NCBI RefSeq assembly: GCF_041956535.1
Contig: NW_027192203.1
Coordinates: 248,001 to 312,000 of the forward strand
Origin: Calcarisporiella thermophila CBS 279.70
Lineage: Eukaryota > Calcarisporiellomycota
Length of the DNA stretch: 64,000 nucleotides
Direction: 5' to 3'
The notes below the pieces were generated by a model. It saw only the letters and a list, made by a program, of their open reading frames with translations. It did no database searches and was not told where the DNA came from. This document shows positions 1 to 13,255 of the stretch, piece after piece; the stretch's first letter is position 1, and every line of letters begins with the position of its first letter. A program made the position numbers and the translations under genes.

Positions 1-854
1 GGATCATACGTTCAACTATTATGATGCAAAAGAGATCTTTCAGCCGGCTATTTTCCTTACAACCGTGGGTGACAAACGAGGTGACCAGCTAAATAGCAAC
101 CGCTTTACCAATAATATCGTCATCCCTTCCGCTACGGGCCTACTGCATCGCGCCCTGGTTGATCCACGTAGATATCTGGACAAATATGGAAATCCTCTGG
201 CCAAGAAACATCGCGATATTTTTGCTCTTTTCAGAGGTATGAAAGTGCTACTCTTATTTGACAACCTTATAAGCCTTTCCAATATAACTAATGGAAATCT
301 GGCCTTAGGATGTTGTAGCACGACAAAGCCAACAGATCCATACAGCATGGGAGTACGCTCGCTTTTATTTAATGGATTAAATCAAATACCCGGATGGGAT
401 GTCTCTGAATCAAGTGAAGACGAAGAATATATTGATTTGCTCTCAAGATCACGATATGGTATAACGCCTGCTGGTTGGACATTAGATACCACTCGACTCT
501 GGTATGGATGATTGTTTGAATAATCTATTATATTTTACTGATTATTGGTAATTCGTGCATAATAGGGAATATCTCGCATTTGGAGTTGTGCCTGTTATTA
601 TTGCCGACGGTATTATTGAGCCTTTCGAAAACGATGTTGACTGGCATAGTTTCAGTGTCTATGTGCGTAGAGAAGACGCCCACCTCTTAGATGATATTCT
701 CCGAGCGATTCCCGAGGAAGAATATCAGCGTAAACGCAAGCGAGTCTGGGAAGAGGGGGCAAGGGTAGGATTGGAGCGTGATGCATGGCACTTTATTGCA
801 CGCGAGCTATGTCGTATAAAAAGAATTGATAGAAGGGAGATAATCCAACCATAA
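1..854 (+). CDS. Exostosin-like glycosyltransferase (GT47 family), 3' part
   Basis: The 5' end lies outside the window; the frame is open from base 2. Two exons are seen (to 501, then 566-854). Intron 502-565 has GT/AG borders and joins in frame to give the motif RLWEYLAFGVVPVII. This matches the C-terminal donor-sugar-binding part of exostosin-type enzymes (a conserved Arg-Leu-Trp-Glu followed by FGxxPV), preceded by the usual SRYGITPAGW-like stretch. Known family members transfer sugars in the secretory pathway and are type II membrane proteins; the membrane anchor would be upstream and is not visible. Which sugar it transfers cannot be told. The gene is followed by about 1 kb of AT-rich intergenic DNA. 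Confidence 0.8.
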
Positions 855-1856
855 TTTATATATACATCTACTCTAATAACCACCACAATGACGAACATTT
901 ATTATTTATTCTTATTTATCTATCAAATCGAGTGATGCTTCGATACCCTTTAATAATAATGTGATTTCTACGTTGAACAACTAAGCTGAAGTTTTAAAAA
1001 ATGGGCTCTAATGGAGTTTTCTTCTCTTTTGGAAGTCTGGTAGTTCACAAGAAATCAGAGTAAAATTTTTGAATTTGTGCGAAATATTCTCGACTGTTTT
1101 GCAGACACAATTGATTAAAACACGCTAAAGATTCTGACTGTTTTTATATCTGCTGGCACACTAGCACCTAGAGACAATTGAAATGCAAGTCTTCGGAATT
1201 CTTGGTATTATTATTTGCTGAATGAGTATATGATTTGCTTTTCAATAAAATACTCTAGCTTAAATATCGGCGTAAAAGTTGGATCAGTTTGAGGAAGCTT
1301 ATTCAATGTTGAGCCGAGATGATATTTCCAAAAATCAATAAGAGAATTCTGGAGATGAGGAGCCCAAGCTAGTCAACATTGAATAAGATTACCACTATTC
1401 GAAAATATCAAATATGAACCTTTTTTATTTTTAGATAAAAAAAGCCCAAATTTTGGTTGAGGCTCTGATAAGCGTTAGTTCAATGATAATTGAAAAACCA
1501 TATATAGAGGGAAACGCTTGGTGGCAGTAAGATATTATGGATACTGTTTCCAGTTAAACTTTTGTATTTGAATCGTACGTGTCTCCGATGCAAAAGAAGA
1601 AAGAAGAAAGAGGCTCAAAGCAATCAGACAGTGTGAATACAAGTTGCAATCCACATGGTTGTTATATCTCGAATGCGAAAATAAAAGTCATCATTTGCTT
1701 ATCTAGCCATCCTTCTGTTTCTCTCCCCTTACATCGGTTTATACTCAAAAATATAAGGGAGCTACTAAGAGACAGCGGAGAACGTGTCTTTATTTATGGA
1801 TAGTCCCACACACCTTACAGCATGAGGTAGGCAAAAAGGTCAAGCATACTCAGTAT
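855..1856. other. AT-rich intergenic region
   Basis: About 1 kb between the convergent exostosin and uS15 genes. Only short chance ORFs occur, none with a recognisable domain or consistent splice sites. It presumably holds the two 3' ends; nothing else is supported. Confidence 0.6.
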
Positions 1857-2509
1857 TTATGCAACCAAGGCAGAGGCGGTGGAGGATTCGCTATGGAGTT
1901 GAAAAAGGGAAGGGGTTAGTTTTCAACCAAGACGACGACTATCGAGCCACTAGGCAGAGATCACTCTGACCCTGTATACTCTTATAGTGCCCAGAGATAG
2001 AAAGAAAGTCAACAATCAACTTACTATTTCCAGTTGGGGGGGAGCTGGCCAGAGGTCTTGTAGTAGCGAGCAAGACGGTGGATACGAGACTCAATAAGAA
2101 TCAAGCGGAACTTGGAGTCACGGTCCTTGCGGTTGCGCTCAAGATGCTTGCGGACGGAGACAGCCTTCTTGATGAGGTGGTAGAGATCCTCAGGAATCTC
2201 GGGGGCAAGACCACTGCTCTTGAGGATACGGAGGATCTTGTTACCAGTGACATTCTTCACCTGAGGGACACCATGAGAGTCACGGAGGGTGACACCAATC
2301 TGGGAGGGGGTCATACCCTTCTTGGCGAACTTGCAGATCATTTCGCAAACCTCCTCAGGAGTGGTCTTGAGCCACGAGGGGGGAGTGCGGCGGTAGGGGA
2401 GAGCCGAGGAGGAAATACCCTTTCCGGGAGCGTGCATGCGACCTAATCAAGGGATCATCGACATCAGTATACATATAGACCATTGTATACAAACTAACTA
2501 CATACCCAT
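1857..2509 (-). CDS. RPS13: Small ribosomal subunit protein uS15 (eS13/RPS13)
   Basis: Three exons on the minus strand: 2509-2506 (only ATGG), 2442-2025 and 1890-1857. The product is 151 residues, the usual length of the eukaryotic protein. It starts [20 protein letters not shown] and ends with the conserved SALVA tail encoded by the last small exon. The middle-exon ORF alone would end at PPNWK, but a perfect GTAAGT donor overlaps that point and the tail is recovered downstream, which confirms the splice. uS15 binds helix 22 of 18S rRNA in the 40S subunit. The start-codon exon of four coding bases is typical of intron-rich ribosomal protein genes. It is divergent from VMA22, with about 215 bp between the start codons. 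Confidence 0.97.
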
Positions 2510-2724
2510 GTTGACGGTTTTTAAATTCTGCTACTTAGAACAAAGAGTAAATAAGGCTTCAACCGGGATGGCGAGCAAAAGCAAAGAGGAGGAAATCTTC
2601 CTTGTTTGTTTACTGTTGCTCTTTTTATTGAAAAAAAAATTATATGTTGACGTCACCGTCTGTCTTTGAATTCTTTTTAACGCGTTCAAATTCTTGGACT
2701 TTCCTCTTAGTCCAATATCAAGCA

Positions 2725-3685
2725 ATGACTTCGTTACACCAGGAGCTGGATGATCTTATTGTAGAGTACCTTGAGAATGTCGATGCATATCTACAAGAGA
2801 GATCGCGCATTGGTACTCTGTTGGCTGATGTAACTTTTTCTCTCCATTTTTGTTGCTTAAAATGAACTGCCTATTTTTAAACTCTCCTTCCAGGCGTTTA
2901 TCAATTTAGCTCATGCAAAGTACACAATGGGCCCACAGAATTTAACAAGTCATCAATATGATAAACGCATGCAAGCTACTTGCTTAATGTAGGACCTTAT
3001 TTTGCTGCATTTGATATAATTTTCTTGTCGTTTCGCTTGAAGCTTAACATAATTCTTATTTTTCTCCTCTTGTACAGTGAGATCGACAACTCAGATGAAT
3101 TAGAAAAAGCTTTCTATATGAAGCTGATTGAGCGTCCGGTCGAGGCTGCAATACCTTTGGCAGCAAAAGAAACGGAAAATAACCAGAGTGAAAAGAACCA
3201 TCTCCGTCGACGCAAAACGTGGTCAGAAACTGATTTGTTGGAGGGATTAGTAGGTGAGAAGCACAAACTAGAAAAGAGAGAGGGGCAGGCTAAAGAAGAG
3301 GAGGGGATGAAAAAGGTGGAGAAAAATGAGAAGGAGGATAAGGTGGAGAAGAGAGAAAATAAGGAATCTGAAAAAGTGGGGATGGAAACAGAAGAGGGTA
3401 ATAAAGAAGAAACTGAGAAAGCGAGAAGAAGGAGCGCTATGCGTAACAATCCAATTAATTGGTTTGGTGTGCTAACTCCCCATAGCCTTCGGATATCTCA
3501 GGTTCATTTCAAGAAGGGTTTGTTTTTGCTTTATTAACACTCTCCGCTCGCCTTAGACTGATGTAATGTTCCTCCAAATTTTAGCATTACACGCTGCTGT
3601 AAACGTCGCTAATCTCCACGCTGAAATTGTCGCAAAGGAGAAGAGAATCCGAGAGTTGAGAGCATCTCTGGAGACTTTGAATTAG
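2725..3685 (+). CDS. VMA22: V-ATPase assembly factor Vma22/CCDC115-like
   Basis: Four exons: 2725-2829, 2894-2988, 3078-3517, 3585-3685; 246 residues. The N-terminal helix leads into AHAKYTMGPQNLTSHQYDKR, which resembles the alanine-x-x-(K/R)-Y-x-M-G motif of CCDC115/Vma22. The C-terminus has the hallmark INWFGVLTPHSLR followed by a helix, as in that family. Between them is an acidic/basic Glu-Lys-rich segment of about 90 residues that is likely disordered and accounts for the extra length over the yeast protein (about 181 residues). Family members act in the ER in assembly of the V0 sector of the vacuolar proton ATPase. Identity rests on the two motif blocks; the centre is not informative. 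Confidence 0.85.
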
Positions 3686-3833
3686 TATTTTGATCCTGTG
3701 TAAAATATATTTCCTGTAAATAAACTTATCTATAAAAAGTCATCAGGTTTAATTTTATATTTCTGAAAGCATTCTGATGGGGAGCAGCCCTAATCTTAGA
3801 TTGGGGACTACTTTTATTTAATGGAGAACTCGA

Positions 3834-4870
3834 ATGACAGATCTTGTAGGCAGTGTCAGGACCCTAAATAAGGACAAAGAAGCAGAGGCTCAGTCCATCC
3901 TCAAAAGGATCGCATCCCAGGTGAAGCCGATTATGAAACGGCGCGGCTGGCGGATTGGTGCCCTATCTGAATTCTATCCAAAGAATCCAAATTTGATGGG
4001 TAAGTTGATTACACTTGAAAATATACTTCTAAAAAATAATCTTGATATCTCTCTTCATAAGGACTTAATGTCAACAAAGGGCAAGAAATTAAGTTGCGAC
4101 TACGCTACAGCTATGATGAGAAGAAGTTCATGGAATATGACTATATACTCGGCACTATGCTCCATGAGTGAGTTTTCCTGCTTGCTCAGTTCAGAGCTAT
4201 TTCTGACACTAGATATGTTCTTGCATTCAGACTTGTTCACATTGTTCACGGTCCGCACGACCAGAAATTTTATGCCCTTCTCGATCAACTTTTTGAGGAA
4301 TATGAGAGCCTCGTAGACGACGGATATACAGGAGAGGGATTTGAAGGTAAAGGGTATCGTGTGGGTGTTGGTGTTTCGCACAATGTTCCTGTGTCGCTGA
4401 TAAGGGAAACAATGGCGAAAGCGGCCGAGAAGAGACGGCGGATAAACGAGCTTATGCCCAGCGGCGGAAGGCGGCTGGGTGGCACGAGACGAGAAAATAT
4501 TCCTCTAAGACAGCTGGTAGCCGAAGCTGCTGAAAGACGTAAAAAAGATAGAATATGGTGTGGAAATGCAGATAGTAATGACGAAGAGGATGAAAAAGGA
4601 GAAAAGAGTAAGGCTTCCGACGTGGGTAGCGAACCTATAATCTCTCGAGGCAACAGTTCCACAGCACCTTATACGAAAACACTAAATAATTGCGATGCCC
4701 CCTTACGGGCAACTTCCTCTGAGCTTCCACCAGCTTTGGGCAAGCGAAAATTAGACCAAGACGAACACCTGGAATGGAAAAAATGGGTCTGTTCACTTTG
4801 TACCCTCATCAATCGACCTTTGGCATTGCAGTGCGAAGCGTGCTTTAGTGAGAGACCAGCATCGGATTAG
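3834..4870 (+). CDS. WSS1: Wss1-type DNA-protein crosslink metalloprotease (WLM domain)
   Basis: Three exons: 3834-3999, 4062-4167, 4231-4870; 303 residues. The N-terminal WLM domain begins with RPI/KPIMKRRGW-type sequence and contains the zinc-protease signature HELVH...H (MLHELVHIVHGPHDQKFY). The second intron cuts inside the codon of the catalytic Glu. The C-terminus carries a RanBP2-type zinc finger (WVCSLCTLINRPLALQCEAC). This is the domain order of Wss1, which degrades proteins crosslinked to DNA and interacts with SUMO. The chosen ATG gives a slightly short N-terminus; an upstream ATG at 3821 is in another frame. No SHP box was sought in detail. Confidence 0.93.
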
Positions 4871-5018
4871 CTTCAAGTTTTAATAAGAAGGGGTGTATTG
4901 AATTCCTGTACAAATTATAAAATATTGTATATTCCAATTATTTTAGAAAATATACCTATTTTAATGACAGTCATGCAAATTTCACCTAGTCGTTTTACAA
5001 CTGAATTATTGCCTATAT

Positions 5019-6284
5019 ATGAGGCATCAACACTTATCAACCTACCTACCTAATGTATGCAAATACTTTAGCCGCACCCTGAGTTCATCCACAGCGGCGC
5101 ATTATCCTCGATTTCAGTGGTCAGCAACTTCACCCTCCTTCCAAAAGTTCGGTCGCTACGATGCATTATTTCCGGGCTCTCATCCTTCTTCATTTCAAAT
5201 TCGTTCTGTTCCTGACCATATTCGGAAACCTGACTACGCTTTAACTAAGGATGGCTCCCCGGCTGAATGGTCGCTAGAAATTCCAATTTATGGACCCGAG
5301 GAGGTGGAAGGGGTTCGACAAGCATGCAAGTTGGCAAAGAAAATTTTGGAGATGGGAGGTGAAATGTGCAAGGTCAGAAACGGCTACCTCAGTCGATAAC
5401 CTATAAATGCAGATTGTTGAATTAATACTTTGCATTAGCCAGGGATAACTACCGAGCAAATTGACAATGTACTTCATGATGCTATCGTATCCCACGGTGC
5501 TTATCCATCCCCCCTTAATTATAAGGGATTTCCTCGCTCTATCTGCACATCAATATCCAATGTGATAGCCCACGGCATACCAGACAGGTTTGTAGACAAT
5601 CTTGGGAATTTCTACAAAAATAGATTGCTATATTTAATTCACTTAAATATTTATAGCCGTCCGCTACGAGATGGAGATATTATTAATGTCGACATAACCG
5701 TCTATCTTAACGGCTTTCATGGTGACACTTCAGCCACATTTCTTGTAGGCAATGTGGATGAGAAAGGAAAACATTTGGTCAATACTACTAAGGAGTGTTT
5801 GGAGATAGCCATTGAACATTGTAAACCAGGCATTCCATTTAATGAGGTTGGGCGAGTAATAGAGTAAGCGACTAAATAGTTTTCCGCTCGGCAAAGGAGT
5901 GGTTAATAAAATCTCCTTATGTAGGAGGCATGCTTCTAAAGCAGGGTACACCATCAACCGCGAATTTAGCGGTCATGGTATTGGGCGTATGTTTCATACC
6001 CTCCCGCTTATTCTCCATTATGGTATACTGTGCACTCTTTCCCGATGATATGTCATGATAAATTAATTAATTGTTATCAACCTTCATCAGAAAACACAGA
6101 AGATTTCGGTGAAATGCTTCCTGGAATGATCTTCACGGTTGAGCCTATGCTGTGCCAGGGTAGAGCGGATGGCTTCCTTTGGCCAGACAAATGGACAGTG
6201 TCTACACTGGATGGAGGTAGGAGTGCTCAGTGGGAACACACAGTACTTATCACTGAGAATGGGGTTGATATCTTGACAAAATAA
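5019..6284 (+). CDS. Methionine aminopeptidase, mitochondrial type (MetAP1D-like)
   Basis: Five exons: 5019-5372, 5439-5587, 5657-5863, 5925-6022, 6091-6284; 333 residues. Residues 1 to about 45 are rich in Arg, Ser and Ala with no acidic residues, as expected for a mitochondrial presequence. The catalytic part has the metal ligands in order: VDITVYLNGFHGD (two Asp), SGHGIGRMFH (His), FTVEPM (Glu) and QWEHTV (Glu). The join HGIPDS|RPLRDGD matches the mitochondrial MetAP1D branch better than cytosolic MetAP1, and there is no N-terminal zinc-finger region. It would remove initiator Met from organelle-made proteins. The first donor site (AAG|GTCAGA) is weak, but the phase closes and the KPGITTEQID motif is restored. 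Confidence 0.92.
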
Positions 6285-6395
6285 AATTGCATTTAAATAC
6301 CACGAGCGACTTCAACACAAGAAACTGTAAAAAGGAATATAATTGTTCGCCGAGAATACAAAAAGAAGCCCAATCAATAAAACATCCTATGTTCA

Positions 6396-8493
6396 TCATG
6401 TTCGAATCTGGAATTTTCCGGCTTTTGTCAGGCTACGTACACCCTAGTTCACAGTAGATGGATTTAGTTGGTGGCAAAAAAAGTCATCAGAACCTCAATA
6501 CTAACCTTATATGGCTTATATCCCTCGTGATAGACCCGTAGCGTGTCCACTTTGAGGCCTGAGACGGCATACATGCTTATTTGAAAATCAAGTGAGATGG
6601 TATGCCCAGTTTCTGGGGTCTCCTCGCTTTATAGTTTCAATAAAATAAAATAACGAAGAACAAATAAATCCAGCTACCGGGCTATCTATTTGGAAGGAAA
6701 TTTCAAAATACCTGCTACTAAAAGTACCCGAGAGAACTGGCATTCGATCCTTCAGAGATAGCTTGCCTATGTCCCATCGAATCGACTAGAATGCCAATGG
6801 AAATAAGTTAATGAAACTAAATAACATCGAGAGAAGCAATAACAATTACTTTTGTTGTTGGATCAAACATATATTGCCCAACACTGCAGGTTGCGTTCAC
6901 ACCTGTCACCGATTTTGCCATCGGAAACGTGAGCACAAGATTTTCAAGGGGACGGCCCTCAGTACTACGCGAATTTACTGTGATGTCAAATTTTCCTATA
7001 GAAAAAGAAGTTTATATGGATAAAATTATCAAGTAAGGTGTAGAGCGCATATCTAACCTCCGTAGTTTGAAACATGAACAGAGGGTTTTACATGGACAGG
7101 CAGCGCTTGCTGGTACGGGAGATTGACTCTAAAAAGTAATTGGGATTATCGAGATGGAAGCAGTCGTTAGGAAAAATTAGTTTAATGATAAATGTCAATA
7201 TAATTGCCTACCTATAACTCATGAGCTTGAACTGACCATCCGGGGGCACAAAAGACAATATTTTTTCTGACTCGAATTTGTTAATTCTGAAGGAAAGCGT
7301 TAACCTTACTACTCACTAGCTACAATAAATTGATGGGTGCTTGATTACCTTACACAGGGATGAAAGCTTGTGTCGTCTAGGATTCGAGGATTGACAAAAC
7401 TCAGCGTTAGGTCAGGCATGCCTGAGAGACGGCAATTCACGTTTATATGACCATGAGCTTCACAAGAAACCAAAACACCATTACTAGCGTAAAAATGAGC
7501 ATGAGTAGAAGTGATTAAAATAGGACCTCATTTAGGAAAATCGAACCTATCTACAATTGCGTCCACCTCCTCAATAATATCGAAGTATATCTCATTATTT
7601 GTGTATTTGACCCCCGATTTACGCCAAGGAATACTTGATAGGTTGGCTGTTGGTAACCGTGGTGGAATACTATAAGAAAATAAACCATCTAGTGCTTAAA
7701 CCATCGTCTATAATGAATTAAACCATTACCCTGATACGCTTGCAACAGAATTCATGACGCGATTCATTATTGTGGGTGGTAGAATCATCTCTTTTAGTGC
7801 ATTTGGCTCTGTTGTCAGTGGGTATCCATTGTCCATTACCTCCTCCAGTAGCTAGAAGCAAAGGAAGACGTAGAAATAATGATAAATAACGACAATTACG
7901 ATTGAACATTCGATAATGAATGTACCTGATATACCACCACGAAATTATCCTTTACCGTTACTTCATTCACTTCTCCAAGATATTCCGCCAGAATATCGAT
8001 TATTCGGTGAAGGAACTCGAACACCATTAAAGGATCCACTATTATCACTTACAAATTAATAATTCATCAACAACAGATACAAAAATAACATCAAACCTTC
8101 TTTTTCCACCGGACATAGCCAAACCATTCCATCACGATAAACATGTAGCAAGTTGTGTTTCTGTGTCATCGTAACTGGAGAGAAGGCTTCGAGCGAGGCT
8201 GACAGACTTGGGGTTCCTTGAGCCGAATAGGCGGTGGAAGCACGTCCCACCTGATCGATGAACAGATCGACCACCTGACGTGACACTGGATTTCGCCAAT
8301 GTTTCTCGATGATTATTTTTCTACATGAGATTATGAAGAGTTCAGATATTCGATCCAACCATAGTATTAAAGGCCAAATGAAAGATGAATACATAAAAGT
8401 AGGAAAACGGTAAAGTATCAAACACCCAATCGCTCAAGCGATTCTCGATCTAACTTACCCGCTCTGATTCAGTGCAAACAAACTCCCAATCAT
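6396..8493 (-). CDS. APM3: AP-3 adaptor complex mu subunit
   Basis: Twelve exons on the minus strand: 8493-8459, 8320-8097, 8038-7926, 7851-7730, 7669-7547, 7483-7349, 7286-7212, 7128-7058, 6995-6850, 6785-6712, 6626-6506, 6443-6396; 428 residues, every junction in phase. The N-terminal longin-like domain starts [12 protein letters not shown] and includes [13 protein letters not shown]. The mu homology domain starts at [20 protein letters not shown] and ends GKFQIRT at the C-terminus, as in AP3M1. SSIPWR and the [17 protein letters not shown] block separate it from the AP-1 and AP-2 mu subunits. The protein would recognise tyrosine-based sorting signals in Golgi/endosome-to-vacuole transport. 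No single exon shows the whole gene, so automated calls could miss it. Confidence 0.95.
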
Positions 8494-9242
8494 CGCGTTC
8501 AATCTCTGTACAATAGGGTCGGTTAATTTGGTAATATATCGCGTCTCTCAATACTTCGAGTATCCCCATGCTATGCCACAAATATCCCTTTCAGGGATCG
8601 AAGTTTGTCCAGGTGTCAATTGGGTAAAAGATTAACATCGGAGCATGAATGTTATCTTTGTTTATGCTTGCTTATGGTTCAGATCTTCTCGTCACCAACA
8701 CAGCCGAATTCTTCTCAAACCTGCAAGCGAGACTCAAGACACCCAGTCTTCTCCGGCTAATCCAATGGATAATACAAAGCTTCCAAAGCAGACGGATGAC
8801 GTCAAGCTACTCTGATGTCAACGCTCCTACATTATAGATGCACTTTGTTTTGGCGAAATCTAAGTAGCTTAAGAGAGATGTTAGTCACTCATCTCGTTGC
8901 GTTTCGGTCGGGCAGCATCTCGCAGCCCTCTCTCCAATGGCAACCCCAGAGGCGTGCAGTTGCGCAATTAATTATCAGTTGATCTTGGAATCGATCTGAG
9001 CTGCTGCTGGTTAAATTGGCTCAGGTTACTATGCAATTTCAGGGCAGCTTTCTTCCCTTTTAATGCAAAATCCACGCATTTTGTACTCACTTGATTTCTT
9101 GTGGTGTATTACTTATCTCGGATATTTCATTAAATTTTTCACAATACTTGGCTTACACTATCTCATTCTTCCTTTATTTACATTGCTCCTCCTCGCCTGG
9201 TCTGCCTTCCCCTCCCACCTCTCCCCATCTGAGTAGCAGTAC
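8494..9242. promoter_or_regulatory. Divergent intergenic region, AP-3 mu / HAL-type kinase
   Basis: About 750 bp between two divergent genes. It must hold both promoters and 5' leaders. A pyrimidine-rich stretch lies just before the kinase start. No coding exon is supported and no specific site was recognised. Confidence 0.5.
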
Positions 9243-10796
9243 ATGGTCACTTTCACTTCGGACTTCTGGGCTCCCGCGGCGGACGTCAAAGTCCGTCGCC
9301 GCCTTGTCCAAAACAAAGTGGCTGTGCGTCATCTTCCTCAGCTGAATGATTTCCACGCTGAGGCTGCCAAACCGGTTGCTGTGGATGAGGCTTCCGATGT
9401 TTCCCTCTTGATAGGCAATGAGCTTATACCCACCTCGACTCTCCAGTCCACTATTACCACCAATACCACCATCTCTCAGAGCGAACTGCCATCATCTTAT
9501 AACATGACTGCCGCCAACTCCACGCCCAATTCGAAAAAAGTTCCACTAATGCCACGACTCTTCCACCGTGGGAGCCACAAGAGTGATGGGACGGCAAGTC
9601 CAAGGAATGAGACCATGGAGTATGAGGAGGAGAAAGAGAAAAAGCATGTGCTCAGTCAACTATGGGCACCTATTATGTCTCGCAAGGATTCGTCCAATTC
9701 GGTGGCCTCTTCGAACTCATCGCATGACAGCAAGCCGAGTCGCCCACTGTCACCCGCGAGCTTGGAAAAGTATGGTGTTAAGGATAAGCGATGCATCGGC
9801 AAGGGTGCAACTGCTGTGGTTCGTGTGGCACATAATTTGAATCCAACGCAACCGGTTCGTCTCTACGCCATTAAGGAGTTCCGGAGAGGGAAGAACGTGA
9901 CCGAGAAGGAGCATATTAAAAAGTTAACCAGTGAATTCTGTATTAGCTCCACTTTGCGACATGAAAATATTGTCCAAACGGTGGACTTAGTTCAGGACGA
10001 AAACAGGCAGTGGTGTGAGGTGATGGAGGTACATATAGGCTGCATTTCGATGATGGCATGATATGCATGACGTTACCATGCAATATTATGCTGTACTTTG
10101 ACTGCTGATAATTGACTAAACGCATTTTATTATCTCGTTTCACAGTTTTGTGCTGGTGGTGACCTTTACGCAGCCATCAAGAGTGGCCATATGACCCGTC
10201 TCGAAATCGACTGTTGCTTCAAGCAGCTCATCACCGGCCTTGACTACATTCATGCCAATGGTGTCGCGCATCGCGATATCAAACCGGAAAATCTTTTGCT
10301 CAGCGATCGAGGCCAACTGAAGATTGCCGACTTCGGCGTCTCCGAAGTGTTCCGCGCAGGTTGGGAAACATGCACACATAAGTCTCGCGGGGTGTGTGGT
10401 TCCGAGCCTTACATCGCACCTGAGGTCTTTACCGGTGAGGAATACGACGCAAGATGTTTAGACGTGTGGTCAGCTGGCATCGTCTACTACTCCATGACTT
10501 ACCGGGGGATTCCATTCCGTTGCGCCACCTCCGAGGATAGCAATTATCGTGCCTATCTTGAATCACGGTTAGAGCGCAGGTTCGAGCCTTTTGAACGACT
10601 TGGGAAATCAACCTGCGATCTCATGTATCGTATCTTGGACCCCGATAGCGCCCGCCGTATCACTATTCCCGAAATCATGGAAAATGAATGGATTCAGCGC
10701 GTGGAGGTATGCGAAAACCTTCGTGGAAAAGAACGATTCCATGTGCATTTCTGCAAGGAGGATGTCCCGACAGGCCGTATCCCCGGCCGTGCTTGA
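9243..10796 (+). CDS. HAL/NPR-family serine/threonine protein kinase (Sat4/Hal5-like)
   Basis: Two exons: 9243-10028 and 10146-10796; 478 residues. Residues 1 to about 170 are Ser/Thr/Pro-rich and likely disordered. The kinase domain starts near residue 175 with GKGATAVVRV (glycine loop), then AIKEFRRGK (ATP Lys near 210), HRDIKPEN near 303, DFG near 322 and APE. The GATAVVRV loop and the ...RRGK...EF insertion are characteristic of the fungal-specific HAL/NPR group (Sat4/Hal4, Hal5, Npr1), which controls stability of plasma-membrane ion and nutrient transporters. Which member this is cannot be decided from the sequence. The only intron falls after the hinge (EVMEFCAGG). It is convergent with MET2. 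Confidence 0.92.
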
Positions 10797-11137
10797 GCCC
10801 CAGGGTGCCTTTTTTCCCCGTGTTAATATTCTTCCACTCCCTTCTCTCACCTTTTCCCCATACGTTTTCTCCTCTTGCCTCCTACAGTATATAGACTTTT
10901 TAGACACCCTTTTTATAAAACTTTACCTTCATTTGTTATTTAATAATTTCCCGCTACTTTTTATAATGTAAAAAAATATATTGTTTTATTTTATAACCAT
11001 TAAATTCTTAAAATATATATATAAATATTTCTAGTAATAGCAAAAGGGAAAACAAAAAGAGTCCATCCATGGCATTCTTGGCCATGTGCTCGTATAATAA
11101 GTGTATATTTATATAAAGATATATATATGTATACAAT
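10797..11137. other. AT-rich intergenic region between convergent genes
   Basis: Shared 3' region of the HAL-type kinase and MET2. It contains long AT runs (several TATATATA stretches around 11014-11130) suitable for 3' end formation. No ORF is supported. Confidence 0.5.
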
Positions 11138-12863
<1,726 letters not shown>

Positions 12864-13255
12864 TCTTATTTTCCTATCTTTTAGAGGAAAAAAAAAGGGG
12901 GGAGGTGAGGGTGAATTTCGGGATGGAGAACTGGAAGAGAGTATGAATTGAAGGTTTTGTGACTGTACCTAAGTTTTGCAAGAGTTTGTCAGAAAAAATA
13001 GGTGACTGCATATTTTGCGCATATCCTCCCATTCCGAATTCATATTATTTGGTCGTATATTAAGATTTATTTTTGTGTCAACAGTGGAGTGAAAGAGTGA
13101 AATTGACAGAATTGTAAATGAAGTGAGTGGAATAAATAGGATAGCACGGATTGTGAATATAACAAAAGAGCTATGATATAGTGTATCAAATAAATAAATA
13201 AGAGATGATTATTGTAAAACTGTGGATGGGGAAAAAATGTTATCTAGAAGAGCAT
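12864..13255. other. MET2 upstream / secreted-protein gene 3' region (duplicated copy A)
   Basis: Intergenic DNA upstream of MET2 and downstream of the first secreted-protein gene. A 42-base run at 13161-13202, ending in a TAAATAAATAAATAAG-like string, is found unchanged at 16524-16565 below the paralogue. It therefore belongs to the duplicated unit and probably to the 3' UTR of the secreted-protein genes. Confidence 0.6.
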
